From: Streptomyces hygroscopicus subsp. hygroscopicus
GTDB taxonomy: Bacteria > Actinomycetota > Actinomycetes > Streptomycetales > Streptomycetaceae
Assembly (NCBI RefSeq): GCF_030269125.1
Contig: NZ_BSSM01000001.1
Location: 1 to 64,000 of the forward strand
Reading direction: 5' to 3'
Length of the DNA: 64,000 bases
Each line of letters opens with the position of its first letter. The stretch's first letter is position 1. Under the pieces are notes generated by a model, which saw only the letters and a list, made by a program, of their open reading frames with translations, ran no database searches and was not told the DNA's origin. The translations under genes and the position numbers were made by a program. This document shows, piece by piece, positions 36,532 through 45,953 of this stretch.

Positions 36532-38591
36532 AGTGAGCGCGCCTCGGCGAGGTACGCGCGGGCCTCGTCGCCGTCGCCCTGTTCCTGTGCGCTCCGCCCC
36601 AGCATCTCCAGGGTGCGGGCCTGCCAGTGCAGGGCGCCGGAGGCTCGGAACGCCGCCAGTGCCTCGGTCAACTCCGCCATGCCCAGAGCGTGTTGCCCGC
36701 CCTGGGCATGGGCCCGGCCGAGGAAGGCCAGGGCCCGGGTGGCGTCGTGCGGGTCGGCCACCTCGACGAGGATCCGCCGGGCCTGTTCGAAGAGCGGGAC
36801 CGCCCGGACCGGATCGTCCCGGCGCAGGGCGGTCTCGCCGAGCAGGATGCCGGCGAGCGCCACGCCCCGGCGATAGCCGCACTCCTCCCAGACCCGCACG
36901 GCGAGGTTCAGGTGCCGCACCGCCTCGTCCGTGCGGCCTCCGGCCATGTGGCAGGAGCCGAGACCGAGTTGGGCCTGCCCCTCGTCACGGACGTCACCGG
37001 CGGCGCGGGCGGCTTCCAGGGACCGGGTGTACCAGACGGCGGCCTCCTCGGTGCGCCCCGCGGCGGAGAGGCCGATGGCGCCGGAGTTGAGCATCTGGCG
37101 TTCGGCCTCGGCGTGCCCGTCGGCGCGCGCGGCCTCCAGACCGATGGTGTGGGCCTCGGCCCACAGGTCGTAGTAGCGCAGCCGGAGGAACAACGGCCAC
37201 ATGGCGTCGACCAGTTGCCAGGCGGTGGTGTGCCAGCCCCGCCCGGCGGCCGCGCGCAGCAGGGCCATCAGGTGGTGGCGGTGGGCGTCGAGCCAGTCCA
37301 GCGCCCCCTTCTCGGTGTCGAACGGCGCGGGCGGCGAGGACGGATGGGCGTAGGTCCTCGGGAGGGTCAGCTGGGCCGGGGTGATGAGACGTTCGGCAGC
37401 GGTGGTCGTCCGCAGGTACCAGTCGGCGACACGGCGCAGCGCCTCGGCCCGGTCGTCCTCGCCGTCGTGGGACTCGGCGCGGGCGCGGGCGTGGACCCGG
37501 ACGAGATCATGGAAGCGGAAGGTGTCGGGGCCGATGTCCTCGACCAGGTTGGCCTCGATCAGCTCGTCCAGCCGGCGTTCCGCCCACTGCTCGCTCTCGG
37601 CGCAGCCCGCGGCCGCCGTGCGGGTGTCGAAGGTGGGCACGGGAAGCGTGCCCAGCATGCGGTAGAGACGGGCGGCCCGCGGGTCCAGCACCGCGTACGA
37701 CGCGTCCAGGGCCTTGCTCACCGTGATCTCCCCTTCCACTTCCAGTGCGGCCAGCCGGTCGGTGTCCGGCGCGAGGGAACTGGCCAGGGCGGCGATGGAC
37801 TGCCGGGGGCGTGCGGCGAGGCGGGCCGCCGCCAGGCACACCGCCAGGGGGACGCCGGCGCACAGCTCCACGACCTGTTCCACGGCGGGGAGTTCACCCG
37901 CCACGCGTTCCTCGCCCACCCCGCGCGTGAGCAGCTCCAGGCCGGCGGCGGGGCCGAGCGCGTCCAGCCGGAAGAACGCCGCCCCGTCCAGGCGCAGTCC
38001 GGTCAGCCGCCGTCTGCTGGTCACGACCACGAGGGCGCCGGAGCCCCCGGGCAGCAACGGCCGGATCTGCGCCGCCGTGAAGGCGCTGTCCAACATGACG
38101 GCGACGCGCATCCGGGCCGTCACCGACCGCCACAGCGAGGCCTGTTCGGCCAGCCCGACGGGCGGGGAGGCGACACCGAGGGCCCGCAGGAACTGCCCGA
38201 GGACCTCGGCCGGGTCCGCGGGGCCCTCCGCCGCGTGGCCGTACAGGTCGGCGTACAACTGACCGTCGGGGAAGGCCGCTTCATGGGTGTGCAGCCAGCG
38301 GGAGACCAGGGCGGTCTTGCCGATCCCGGCCGGACCGTTGACCACGATCAGCGCGGGCCCGGCCTGCGCGTCGCCCTCACCGGCCAACAAGTCGTCGAGT
38401 CGCGCGAGTTCGGCTGTGCGGTCGGTGAAATGATGGGGTACTGGGAGGAGTTGCCGGGGAACGGGTAACGACTCCTTCGCCGGCATGTGGACGTGGACGT
38501 CACGGGCCTGGACCACCGGGCCCGCGAAGGTGCCGCTCGAAATGCTGTTCCCGACTCCGCCGTCCCGCCCGGCCTCTCCCGTCGCTCCCAT
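36489..38591 (-). CDS. STAND/NB-ARC ATPase with TPRs and an N-terminal amyloid-type motif
   Basis: 700 residues. Residues ~14-31 (GNSISSGTFAGPVVQARD) form a short motif of the bacterial amyloid-signalling type. An NB-ARC-like NTPase follows: Walker A NGPAGIGKTA at 85-94, VVVTSRRRLTGLRL, and GVPLAVCLAAARLA. A winged-helix part and about six TPR units complete it. There is no DNA-binding domain, unlike AfsR. NLR-like proteins of this build oligomerise on sensing a ligand with the repeats. The divergent neighbour has the same motif at its C-terminus. ATG 38591 has GGGGGAG upstream. Confidence 0.9.
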   Translation of the reverse strand: MGATGEAGRDGGVGNSISSGTFAGPVVQARDVHVHMPAKESLPVPRQLLPVPHHFTDRTAELARLDDLLAGEGDAQAGPALIVVNGPAGIGKTALVSRWLHTHEAAFPDGQLYADLYGHAAEGPADPAEVLGQFLRALGVASPPVGLAEQASLWRSVTARMRVAVMLDSAFTAAQIRPLLPGGSGALVVVTSRRRLTGLRLDGAAFFRLDALGPAAGLELLTRGVGEERVAGELPAVEQVVELCAGVPLAVCLAAARLAARPRQSIAALASSLAPDTDRLAALEVEGEITVSKALDASYAVLDPRAARLYRMLGTLPVPTFDTRTAAAGCAESEQWAERRLDELIEANLVEDIGPDTFRFHDLVRVHARARAESHDGEDDRAEALRRVADWYLRTTTAAERLITPAQLTLPRTYAHPSSPPAPFDTEKGALDWLDAHRHHLMALLRAAAGRGWHTTAWQLVDAMWPLFLRLRYYDLWAEAHTIGLEAARADGHAEAERQMLNSGAIGLSAAGRTEEAAVWYTRSLEAARAAGDVRDEGQAQLGLGSCHMAGGRTDEAVRHLNLAVRVWEECGYRRGVALAGILLGETALRRDDPVRAVPLFEQARRILVEVADPHDATRALAFLGRAHAQGGQHALGMAELTEALAAFRASGALHWQARTLEMLGRSAQEQGDGDEARAYLAEARSLYEVTSPADARRLE

Positions 38592-38772
38592 CCGTTTCTC
38601 CCCCGCCCGTTGTCCTATTCACCGGTCACCCAGCTCTGCCCTGACACGGCACGCCGTATTCGGCACGGGGAACATTCCGGCCATGGCGGCATCCCGTGGC
38701 GCTCTTGAAGACGGCGCGTCCACCCCGCACAGTGGAGGGGTTGGACGAACGGGACGGGGGAGGATGTCGCAC

Positions 38773-39204
38773 ATGGATCCGGTATCGGTGGGGCTGCTGA
38801 CGGCTCTGGCGGGAGGGGCCGGCGGGGAGCTGGGCCGGCAGGCGTGGACGGGGCTCGGGGAGCTGGTGCGGCGTCCGTTCCGGCGTGCCGGAGCGCCGGA
38901 CGGGGCGCGTGTGCCGGACGGACCGGGAGATGCGGACGGGTCCGGAGAGGCGGAGCTGGCCAGGCTGGCCCGGGACCCGGGCGACGCGGCGGCCGCGCGG
39001 GCGTTGAGCGCCGTGCTGGCGGTGCGGGCCGCGGCCGACGCGGAGTTCGGGGAGCGGCTGCGGCGGTGGGGCGAGTCCGCCCGGCGGGTCTCCCTCACGA
39101 GCGGGGACGTCCACAACTCCATCTCGGGCGGCACGTTCTCGGCGCCGGTCATCCAGGGGCGCGACGTCACGGCCACCTTCGGCACACCCTCGGCCGACGG
39201 CTGA
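38773..39204 (+). CDS. Small effector candidate with C-terminal amyloid-type motif
   Basis: 143 residues from ATG 38773, chosen because GGGGGAGG lies about nine bases upstream; ATG 38764 is too close to it. The N-terminus DPVSVGLLTALAGGAGGELGRQAW is a hydrophobic/amphipathic helix. A Gly/Asp-rich linker and a helical segment (60-105) follow. Residues 115-131 (NSISGGTFSAPVIQGRD) repeat the motif at the N-terminus of the divergent STAND protein. In described NLR/effector pairs, amyloid templating passes from receptor to an effector domain such as a membrane-active Bell-type domain; the N-terminus would fit, as an inference. Confidence 0.75.
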   Translation: MDPVSVGLLTALAGGAGGELGRQAWTGLGELVRRPFRRAGAPDGARVPDGPGDADGSGEAELARLARDPGDAAAARALSAVLAVRAAADAEFGERLRRWGESARRVSLTSGDVHNSISGGTFSAPVIQGRDVTATFGTPSADG

Positions 39205-39365
39205 TCGCCACCGGTCGGGCACCGCTGCCGACCAGGGGTTTTCCACCGTAGGTCACAGGTTGCCTGCGGATTCGGCAAGAGCCGGGCAACGGCTGCGCCA
39301 GAGGCCACAAAACAATGGCAAAGGGGGCTGGGAGCCGGTCTGCCGCGCGTGCGAGGGTGCGTGAC

Positions 39366-40154
39366 ATGAGCACAGAGCACGTCCTCGACCACCGGCCCGA
39401 CGGGCACATACGCGCGCGCGTACGCGAGAGCGCGAGCAAGGTGCCGGAGGTCACCGTCTACTTCTGGATCGTCAAGGTCCTCACCACCGGCATGGGCGAG
39501 ACCGCCTCCGACCTCCTGGCGCGGGTGCTGGGCCCGATTCCCGCGGTCGGCCTCGGCGGCCTCGCGTTCGTCGCCGCCCTCGTGCTGCAGTTCGCCGTCC
39601 GCCGGTACGTGGCCTGGATCTACTGGACGGCCATCGTCATGGTGAGCGTGTTCGGCACGATGGCCGCGGACGTGCTCCACGTGGGCCTCGGTGTGCCGTA
39701 CACCCTGTCCACGCCGCTCTTCCTCGTCGCGCTGGCCGCGGTCTTCGCCCTCTGGTACGCCGCCGAGCGGACCCTGTCGATCCACACCGTGCGCACCCGC
39801 CGGCGGGAGTCCTTCTACTGGGCGGCCGTGCTCGCCACCTTCGCCCTGGGCACCGCGGCGGGCGACCTCACCGCGACCGTCGGCCTCGGATACCTGGGCT
39901 CGGTCGTCCTGTTCGCGGTCGCCATCGCGGTCCCGGCCCTCGCCCACCGCGGCGGCCTCCTCGGCGCGGTGACCGCCTTCTGGGCGGCGTACGTCATCAC
40001 GCGCCCGCTCGGCGCCTCGCTCGCGGACTGGATGGCCGAACCGACCGGGCGCGGGGGCCTCGGCTGGGGGCTGGGCCCGGTCACCCTGTCGTGGACCGTG
40101 GCGATCGTCGCGTTCGTGGCGTTCTTGGCGGTGTCGCGGCGGGACAGCAGGTGA
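39366..40154 (+). CDS. COG4705-type membrane protein
   Basis: 262 residues. ESASKVPEVTVYFWIVKVLTTGMGETASDLL starts a duplicated architecture: the sequence GETASD recurs as GTAAGDLTATVGLGYLGSVVLFA, giving two four-helix repeats. About eight or nine membrane helices are predicted. Relatives are described as uncharacterised membrane-anchored proteins. An 18-base-class hairpin follows at 40179. Confidence 0.85.
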   Translation: MSTEHVLDHRPDGHIRARVRESASKVPEVTVYFWIVKVLTTGMGETASDLLARVLGPIPAVGLGGLAFVAALVLQFAVRRYVAWIYWTAIVMVSVFGTMAADVLHVGLGVPYTLSTPLFLVALAAVFALWYAAERTLSIHTVRTRRRESFYWAAVLATFALGTAAGDLTATVGLGYLGSVVLFAVAIAVPALAHRGGLLGAVTAFWAAYVITRPLGASLADWMAEPTGRGGLGWGLGPVTLSWTVAIVAFVAFLAVSRRDSR

Positions 40155-40178
40155 CGGGTCGCCAGGACCGGTGACGGA

Positions 40179-40212
40179 GCAGGCCCCGTGGGACACGTCC
40201 CACGGGGCCTGC
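40179..40212. terminator. Bidirectional hairpin terminator
   Basis: 15-bp arms (40179-40193 and 40198-40212) with a 4-base loop, between the convergent membrane-protein and chaplin genes. Confidence 0.8.
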
Positions 40213-40234
40213 CCGCTGTCGCGGCGGCTGGGGG

Positions 40235-40900
40235 TCAGCGCGTCGCTCCCGCGCGGAAGCGCCGGTACAGGGCCGCGCCGCCGACCAGCGAGGCCGCGCC
40301 GGCGAAGGCGGCCGTGAGCGTGCCGTCGGCGCCGGTGTGGGCAAGGGTGCCCGGCGGCTGGTGGACGGCCGCGGACGGCTCCGGCACCGGGCGCGTGGGC
40401 GGCACGTGCGGCCGGGCCGGGTGCTCGGCGCGCGGCGGGGTGCCGCGCGGGGGCGTCACCGGCTGCGTGGCGTGGGTGCTCGACGTGTTCTCGGAGTGGT
40501 TGCCGAAGACGGGGTTGAGGAGCCCCACCACGTTGACGCTGTCGCCGCTGACGTTGACCGGCAGGTCGATCGGCAGGTGGATGCCGTTGCCGGACACGGC
40601 GCCCGGTGAGCCCTTCTCCGCCGAGGCGGCCGTGGCCCCGCCCCCGGTCTTGGTGCCGCCTCCGGTGTTGGCGCAGCTGTTGCCCATCGCGGGGTTGAGC
40701 AGCCCCACCACGTCCACGGTGTCCCCGCACACGTTCACCGGGACGTGTACGGGGAGCTGGATCCCGTTGCCGGAGATCAGCCCCGGCGAGCCGACCGCGG
40801 CGCCGTCCGCCGTGGAGTCGGCGTACACCGGCCCCGCCACAGCGATCGCACCCGAGGCGGCCGCGAGGGCGATCACACCGTTTCGGGTAACCCGTTTCAT
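40235..40900 (-). CDS. Long chaplin with two chaplin domains and a sortase signal
   Basis: 221 residues from ATG 40900. The signal peptide (to about 26) is followed by chaplin domain 1 (GNGIQLPVHVPVNVCGDTVDVVGLLNPAMGNSC), which keeps both Cys, and domain 2 (HLPIDLPVNVSGDSVNVVGLLNPVFGNHSENT), in which both Cys are lost. A Pro-rich wall-spanning linker, LAHTG sorting motif, hydrophobic helix and basic tail follow. Long chaplins are attached to peptidoglycan by sortase and help form the hydrophobic surface of aerial hyphae. Confidence 0.95.
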   Translation of the reverse strand: MKRVTRNGVIALAAASGAIAVAGPVYADSTADGAAVGSPGLISGNGIQLPVHVPVNVCGDTVDVVGLLNPAMGNSCANTGGGTKTGGGATAASAEKGSPGAVSGNGIHLPIDLPVNVSGDSVNVVGLLNPVFGNHSENTSSTHATQPVTPPRGTPPRAEHPARPHVPPTRPVPEPSAAVHQPPGTLAHTGADGTLTAAFAGAASLVGGAALYRRFRAGATR

Positions 40901-41127
40901 AGGTTCCCTGCCTTCCAGACTTGATCGCGGGCACTCGCCCGCACGGAGGTAAACGGCGGGAAAAACCGGTGAGTTATGGCTTGTCAATCTTTCGGCCGGT
41001 ATATGCCACGAACGCTGTCCTCCGCGGGCTCGGCTGTTGATGTCTTGTCGCACGAGGACCACCACCGCGGCGAGGCCGGGCGGGGCGGCGGTGCTGCCTG
41101 CTCGGTCCGGTTACACGGGGGAGCGCT

Positions 41128-42387
41128 TCAGGGCTCGTACGTGAAGGAGAGGCCGTTGCTGGTCCCGCCCGGTGAGTGCACGGTGACGGTGAGGGTCCCC
41201 GCCGGTCCGGCCGGAGAGGTGGCGACGACCTGGTCGTCGGAGATCGGGGCGAAGGAGGCCGCCGGGCCGGCCCCGAAGGAGACGTCGTCGATGAAGGTGA
41301 GACCGCTCCCGGAGATGAGGACACCGGTTCCCCCGGAGGTCGGTCCGTGGTCGGGGGCGATGCTGGTGATATGCGGGACCGGAACATAGATGTAGTAGGG
41401 GTTGCCCTGGTCGGACGGGCTGCTGCCACCCGGTGTGGTGACGGTGACGACGACCGTTCCGGTCCCCGGGGGAGCGGTGACCGTGATCTCGTTGTCCGAG
41501 GTCACGGCGAGGTTTGTGCCGGTGCCGGGGCCGAACGTGACCGAGTTGGTCAGCGACAGGTCAGTGCCGTAGATCGTGACGGTGTTCCCCCCTGCCACCG
41601 GCCCCAGGCCGGGGTCGACGCTGTTGACGACCGGCGCGGGGACATACGTGTAGCCGACCGCGTTACTGACACCGTTCGCGGTGGTCACCCTGACATCGAC
41701 CAACCCCGCCGCATGCTGCGGCGCCACAGCAGTGATCTGACCATCACCATCCACCGTGAACACAGCCGCCACACCACCGAACGAAACCAACGTCGCACCA
41801 CTGAACGCCGAACCCGAGACAACCACCGCGTTCCCACCCGCAGTCGGACCCTCAACAGGAACAAGACCCGTGATGTGAGGGGCAGGAACGGAGACGTACG
41901 TATAGCCGACCACGTTGCTGGTGCCCCTCGGAGTGGTCACGGTGACGTCGACCGAACCCGCCGCGTGTTGCGGCGCGGTGACGGTGATCTGACCATCACT
42001 GTCCACCCTGTAGACAGCCGCCGCACCACCGAACGAGACCCTCGTCGCACCGGTGAACGCGGAGCCCGAGACGACCACCGCGTTCCCACCCGCCGTGGAA
42101 CCCTGAACGGGAGCGAGGGCCGTGATTTGAGGGGCGGGAGTGGAGACGTACGTGTAGACGAGGCCGTTGCTGATGCCCCCCGGTGTCGACACCGTGACCG
42201 TGACCGGCCGTGTCCCCGGCGGCGCGATGGCGGTGATCTGCGTGCTGCTCACGACGCTGAAGGACGCCGACGTCGTCCCGAACCGCACCGACGTCGCGCC
42301 CGTGAGAGCCGTGCCGGTGATGGTGACCGGATTCCCGCCCGTGGTAGGGCCCTGGTCGGAATTGAGGGCGCTGATCACCGGAGTCAT
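41128..42387 (-). CDS. Protein of five IPT/TIG domains
   Basis: 419 residues from ATG 42387. Five successive IPT/TIG beta-sandwich repeats of about 83 residues, each with the pattern GP..GG..VTI.G..L..AT.V.FG and ending (T)VTTPGG.S..V.YTYV. Repeats 2 and 3 are nearly identical, so they duplicated recently. There is no signal peptide or anchor, so it may be cytoplasmic, exported by another route, or part of a phage-tail-like structure. It lies downstream of a second IPT protein in the same direction. Confidence 0.85.
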   Translation of the reverse strand: MTPVISALNSDQGPTTGGNPVTITGTALTGATSVRFGTTSASFSVVSSTQITAIAPPGTRPVTVTVSTPGGISNGLVYTYVSTPAPQITALAPVQGSTAGGNAVVVSGSAFTGATRVSFGGAAAVYRVDSDGQITVTAPQHAAGSVDVTVTTPRGTSNVVGYTYVSVPAPHITGLVPVEGPTAGGNAVVVSGSAFSGATLVSFGGVAAVFTVDGDGQITAVAPQHAAGLVDVRVTTANGVSNAVGYTYVPAPVVNSVDPGLGPVAGGNTVTIYGTDLSLTNSVTFGPGTGTNLAVTSDNEITVTAPPGTGTVVVTVTTPGGSSPSDQGNPYYIYVPVPHITSIAPDHGPTSGGTGVLISGSGLTFIDDVSFGAGPAASFAPISDDQVVATSPAGPAGTLTVTVHSPGGTSNGLSFTYEP

Positions 42388-42507
42388 GGAGGGCCCTTTC
42401 GTGTGTGCCGACTGCGGTGCGCCCCGGCCGGAGCCGGGGCACGGTGACCGGCACGGCCCTGTAGAGGTGAAGTACCGGAGAACCATCGGGAGTGCGGGGA
42501 GTCGTGG

Positions 42508-43356
42508 TCAGGTGACAGTGAGCGTGGCCGACCCGGCCTCCACGTTCGTACCTCCCGGAGTGGTGACCGCGATCCAGTAGGTTCCCGCGGCGAGAGCGGG
42601 CGCAGTGATCAGGATCTCTCCGTCGCCGATGGGCACGAGGTCGGTGCCGGGCGTCCCGCCGGTGGTGGTGCCCGTGAGGAAGAACTCCACGCCGCTGGCC
42701 TCGCCCAGGAAGTTGCCGGTCACATCGACCGAGCGGGGCAGGTCGACGGCCGCGCTCGTGGCGGGGTTCGCGGCTGTCGGGGCGGGAGGGTTGTAGTAGG
42801 TGAACTGGGCGTTGCTGGTCACGGGGCTGGTGCCACCGAGGTTGGTGACGGTGACGTCCACCGTCTCGGTGGCCGTCACGAAGGTGCCTCCGGTCGGGGG
42901 GATGCAGGTGATCAGGGTGTCCCCTGTCACGGAGAAGCCCGTCGTGCCCGGGTTGCTGGTGCCGAAGCTGACGTCCGTCGCCGACGCTCCCGCGAAGCCG
43001 GTCCCGATGATGTTCGTCGGCGTCGTGGGGGTGACGATCCCGGTGGTGACGCTCAGCGAATCGCACACCGGGGCGGCGATGTCGTAGAAGGTCAGGCTGT
43101 TGCTGCTTGAGTTGGTGCTCGGGATGGTCACCGAGACCCTGTACACGCCGGCGCCGGTCAGGGTCGGGACGGTGGTGGTGACCGTGGTGGCGGTGGCGAC
43201 GGTGCCGTTGACCACGATCGTCTCCGACGCGGCGGCGAAGTTCACCCTCACGGTGGAGCCGACCGCGGTGAAGCCACTGCCGGTGATCGTCAGAGCGTCC
43301 CCGGTCCCGCCCCGGTTGCCGTCGGTTGCCGTGTTGACTGCGGTGATGCTGGCCAT
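42508..43356 (-). CDS. IPT/TIG-domain protein
   Basis: 282 residues. Three IPT/TIG-like domains (begins SITAVNTATDGNRGGTGDALTITGSGFT; later GTGFAGASATDVSFGTSN and VDVTGNFLGEASGVEFFLTG). Like its neighbour it lacks a signal peptide. The upstream ribosome site is AGAGGAA. The pair probably forms an operon (120-base gap). The domains usually bind carbohydrate or protein partners. Confidence 0.8.
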   Translation of the reverse strand: MASITAVNTATDGNRGGTGDALTITGSGFTAVGSTVRVNFAAASETIVVNGTVATATTVTTTVPTLTGAGVYRVSVTIPSTNSSSNSLTFYDIAAPVCDSLSVTTGIVTPTTPTNIIGTGFAGASATDVSFGTSNPGTTGFSVTGDTLITCIPPTGGTFVTATETVDVTVTNLGGTSPVTSNAQFTYYNPPAPTAANPATSAAVDLPRSVDVTGNFLGEASGVEFFLTGTTTGGTPGTDLVPIGDGEILITAPALAAGTYWIAVTTPGGTNVEAGSATLTVT

Positions 43357-43757
43357 ACTGCGTTCCTCTTCTCAGCGGGTCCTTGAGCCGCGGCACAAGC
43401 CGGCGCCAGGAGTGCCGAGGCGTCAGCTGAAGGATCCGTCTCCCCACCAGGGTGCCCGTCACGACGTCGCGAGCTGGGGCCGTACGGTCCCAGTCGGCTG
43501 CCTCGCTCCCCAGCGGAGGGATGGGCGGCCCAACTGGTTGGTACTTGCAGTACGCCAGCAGGGTGACCGTGAATCAAGAGGAGGTGACGCGGCATCACCC
43601 GTATGGCCCTGCGTACGAACCGCGTGCGGCACCGGCGACGCCTCCCGGTGAGCGACGGGGAGCGGCACCGGCTCCGTTCGGATCGAAACCAGGGGTCTCG
43701 GCGGACTGACGCCCTTTCACCCTGCGTCGGACCGCCCTCCCCCGATAGGATCGACAG
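43357..43757. other. 400-base intergenic stretch
   Basis: It lies between the divergent IPT gene and the trypco2 gene. An AGAGGAGG sequence occurs near 43578, but no start at normal spacing leads to a recognisable protein. A short + frame ending at 43709 (RHHPYGPAYEPR..) is possible but unsupported. Confidence 0.5.
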
Positions 43758-44066
43758 GTGATCGAACTGGCTGAAATGATCAGTGAGTTGGGCCAGGAGC
43801 TGAACGACGCCCTGACCCGGGGCCCGTCCGGTGTCGTGCGGTTCGAGCTCGGGCCCGTCGAGGTCGAGGCGGACGTCGTGGTGAGCCGCAAGGGCGGCGC
43901 GAACGGCAAGGTGCGGTTCTGGGTGGTCGAGGCGGGCGCCGAGGGCGGAGTGGAGTCCTCGCGCACCCATCGGATCCGCCTCACCCTGCACCCGGAGCTG
44001 GTCGCCCCGGACGGGACACACGTGAAGGTGCTGATCTCGGGGGAGGAAGAAGAGGGAGAACGCTGA
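43758..44066 (+). CDS. Trypsin-co-occurring domain protein (trypco2)
   Basis: 102 residues from GTG 43758. IELAEMISELGQELNDALTRG followed by VRFELGPVEVEADVVVSRKGGANGKVRFWVVEAG is the trypco2 fold: an N-terminal helix and a beta-sandwich. The family is known to be encoded with trypsin-like proteases in conflict systems, and a trypsin-EAD2 gene is present at 52183-53226. It is the first gene of the + strand arm of the conflict cluster. Confidence 0.9.
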   Translation: MIELAEMISELGQELNDALTRGPSGVVRFELGPVEVEADVVVSRKGGANGKVRFWVVEAGAEGGVESSRTHRIRLTLHPELVAPDGTHVKVLISGEEEEGER

Positions 44067-44195
44067 CACAGGCGCCGAGGCGGTACGGTCGCCGCGCTGT
44101 CCCAACACCCTGACGTGGGGGGACGGGTGGTCGTACGCTGGTCGGCACCGTCAGTGGGAACGGACGGCGACAGGTGGCGATCGGAGGTCACGGGG

Positions 44196-45680
44196 GTGGA
44201 AGGGCGGAACCCAGCGCGGGTACGCAACGAGTTGGTGGCCAAAGTCGTCGACGTGCTCCAGGGATCGGCCACCCTGCGGCACCCGACCAGTGCCGAGCTG
44301 CTGGTGACCATGCTGAGCCAGGAACTGGGCACGTCCGTCGAGCCGTTGCAGAACAGGGCGCTGCGCCCGTATCTGCTGCAGCTCGTGGAGGTGTGCGCGC
44401 GGATCCCCGACGGGCTGCCCTGCCTGGTGCGCTGCCTCGGTTATGTGGAGGAGCAGTCCGTCACCGTGCTGGCGCTGCACCGCCTGGTGGACGAGTGGGA
44501 GGCGGTCGACTTCTTCGACGGCGCCGATCTGCACCCGCTGCGCCCCGACCTGATGGAACTGCGCTCCGCGGCCACGCTGGCCGCGATGGCGCGCCGGGCC
44601 AGCCGCTCGCGCACCCAGGAGCTGCCCGCCTGGTGCGACACGGGCTGGGCGGTGTTCTTACGCCTGGCCGGCGGCAATTCGGCGGCGCGGGAGCTGCCCG
44701 TGAGCATGGCGTTCCTGTCGCTGGCCGCCGACCAACTGGTCGAGGACGGGCTGCGCGAGGCCGCCGAGCGGCTGCGCCGCTGGAACCGCGGGCAGGCCCG
44801 CACGTGGGGCTTCGAGGACCAGATGGCGGAGTGGCAGCGCGACAGCCTCACCGATCAGCCGGCCTCGCTGATGCCCGCCTATCTGATGATCCAGTTCGAG
44901 CCGGACGGCGTCGACCCCGACCGGTACTACCTCTCGCACTGGCGCCAGTCGGACGCCGACAGCTGGCACCCGGTGCCGGGCGAGACACTCCATCTGCACC
45001 GCGACGACCTGCCGGCCGAGGTGGACACGCTCATCGAGCAGACCGAGGAGCGCTGGTCGGACCTGCGGCAACCGGTCGTACTGGAATTCATCCTTCCGTG
45101 GGAGCTGCTGGGGGAACCCGTCGAGTGGTGGCACAAAGAGGCGGACTCCGACTCGCCCACCCCCCTGGTGATGGACTACACGGTCCTCGTGCGCAGTTTC
45201 GAACGCCTGCGCAAGGCCGCGTGGCACCGCCCCTGGCACAACAAGTGGCGCCAGTTCAAGGAGCGTCCGGCGGAGACGCACTCGTACTGGAACCGCCCCG
45301 GCCACTCGCACTTCCATCTGGAGCGGGAGCTGAAGGAGGACGAGCAGGCCGTCTGTCTGGTGCTCAGCGAGCCGCCGGGCACGGACTCGGCCACCAGCCG
45401 CCAGGAGTATCTGGCCGGGCTGAGGGCGGGTGTTCCGGCCATGATCTGGCACCGCGGCGACTGCGCGGATCCCGCCTTCAAGGAGGCGGTGGCCGAGATC
45501 GTGCAGGACCGGGGGCTGGCCGGGCTGCTGGAGCGGACCGGACGTTGGCGCAAGGAGGCACTGGCCATGGGGCCGGAGGGGTGGGACAACCATGTGGGGC
45601 GCCATCTGGCGATCCTGCTCGACGATCCGGAGCGCAAGCCGGAGCCGCCGGGGCCCGCTCTCACGCCGGTGAAGCCGTGA
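44196..45680 (+). CDS. EAD2 + VMAP-C conflict-system protein
   Basis: 494 residues from GTG 44196, which has GGAGG eight bases upstream. The N-terminal effector-associated domain (ELVAKVVDVLQ..HPTSAELLVTMLSQEL) is the EAD2 type, closely paralleling the EAD2 of the trypsin protein. The C-terminal half, from LMIQFEPDGVDPDRYYLSHW through LEFILPWELLGEPVEWW and VLVRSFERLRK, is the VMAP-C domain of vWA-MoxR-associated systems. EAD pairs bring effector and regulator together. No MoxR or vWA gene is visible nearby. Confidence 0.88.
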   Translation: MEGRNPARVRNELVAKVVDVLQGSATLRHPTSAELLVTMLSQELGTSVEPLQNRALRPYLLQLVEVCARIPDGLPCLVRCLGYVEEQSVTVLALHRLVDEWEAVDFFDGADLHPLRPDLMELRSAATLAAMARRASRSRTQELPAWCDTGWAVFLRLAGGNSAARELPVSMAFLSLAADQLVEDGLREAAERLRRWNRGQARTWGFEDQMAEWQRDSLTDQPASLMPAYLMIQFEPDGVDPDRYYLSHWRQSDADSWHPVPGETLHLHRDDLPAEVDTLIEQTEERWSDLRQPVVLEFILPWELLGEPVEWWHKEADSDSPTPLVMDYTVLVRSFERLRKAAWHRPWHNKWRQFKERPAETHSYWNRPGHSHFHLERELKEDEQAVCLVLSEPPGTDSATSRQEYLAGLRAGVPAMIWHRGDCADPAFKEAVAEIVQDRGLAGLLERTGRWRKEALAMGPEGWDNHVGRHLAILLDDPERKPEPPGPALTPVKP

Positions 45681-45953
45681 GGCGGCCGGCCGGGTCCGTG
45701 TGTCCACCAACCGTCCTCGAGAGGTGAGTGGGGGTGCCCGACATGCACCGGCGTGATTCCACCGGCCCGCGTCCGCTCCGAATCCGCCACCCTGCTTCCG
45801 CCATGCTGCGCCGTACACCGCCCGCGTGCTTCCGTGCGTCCTTGCTTCGGGGGTGGTCGCGCTGCGAGGCTTGGTTCGTGGATGTCACGCATGCCTGGAG
45901 TCTGCGGGACTCCACCGCCCTCTCACCGTCACTACGGCGCCTTGAGAGCACCC

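Noticed and set aside
36489..38591. SARP/AfsR transcription activator
   Set aside because: There is no OmpR-like or BTAD domain in front of the NB-ARC; only the short amyloid-type motif is present.
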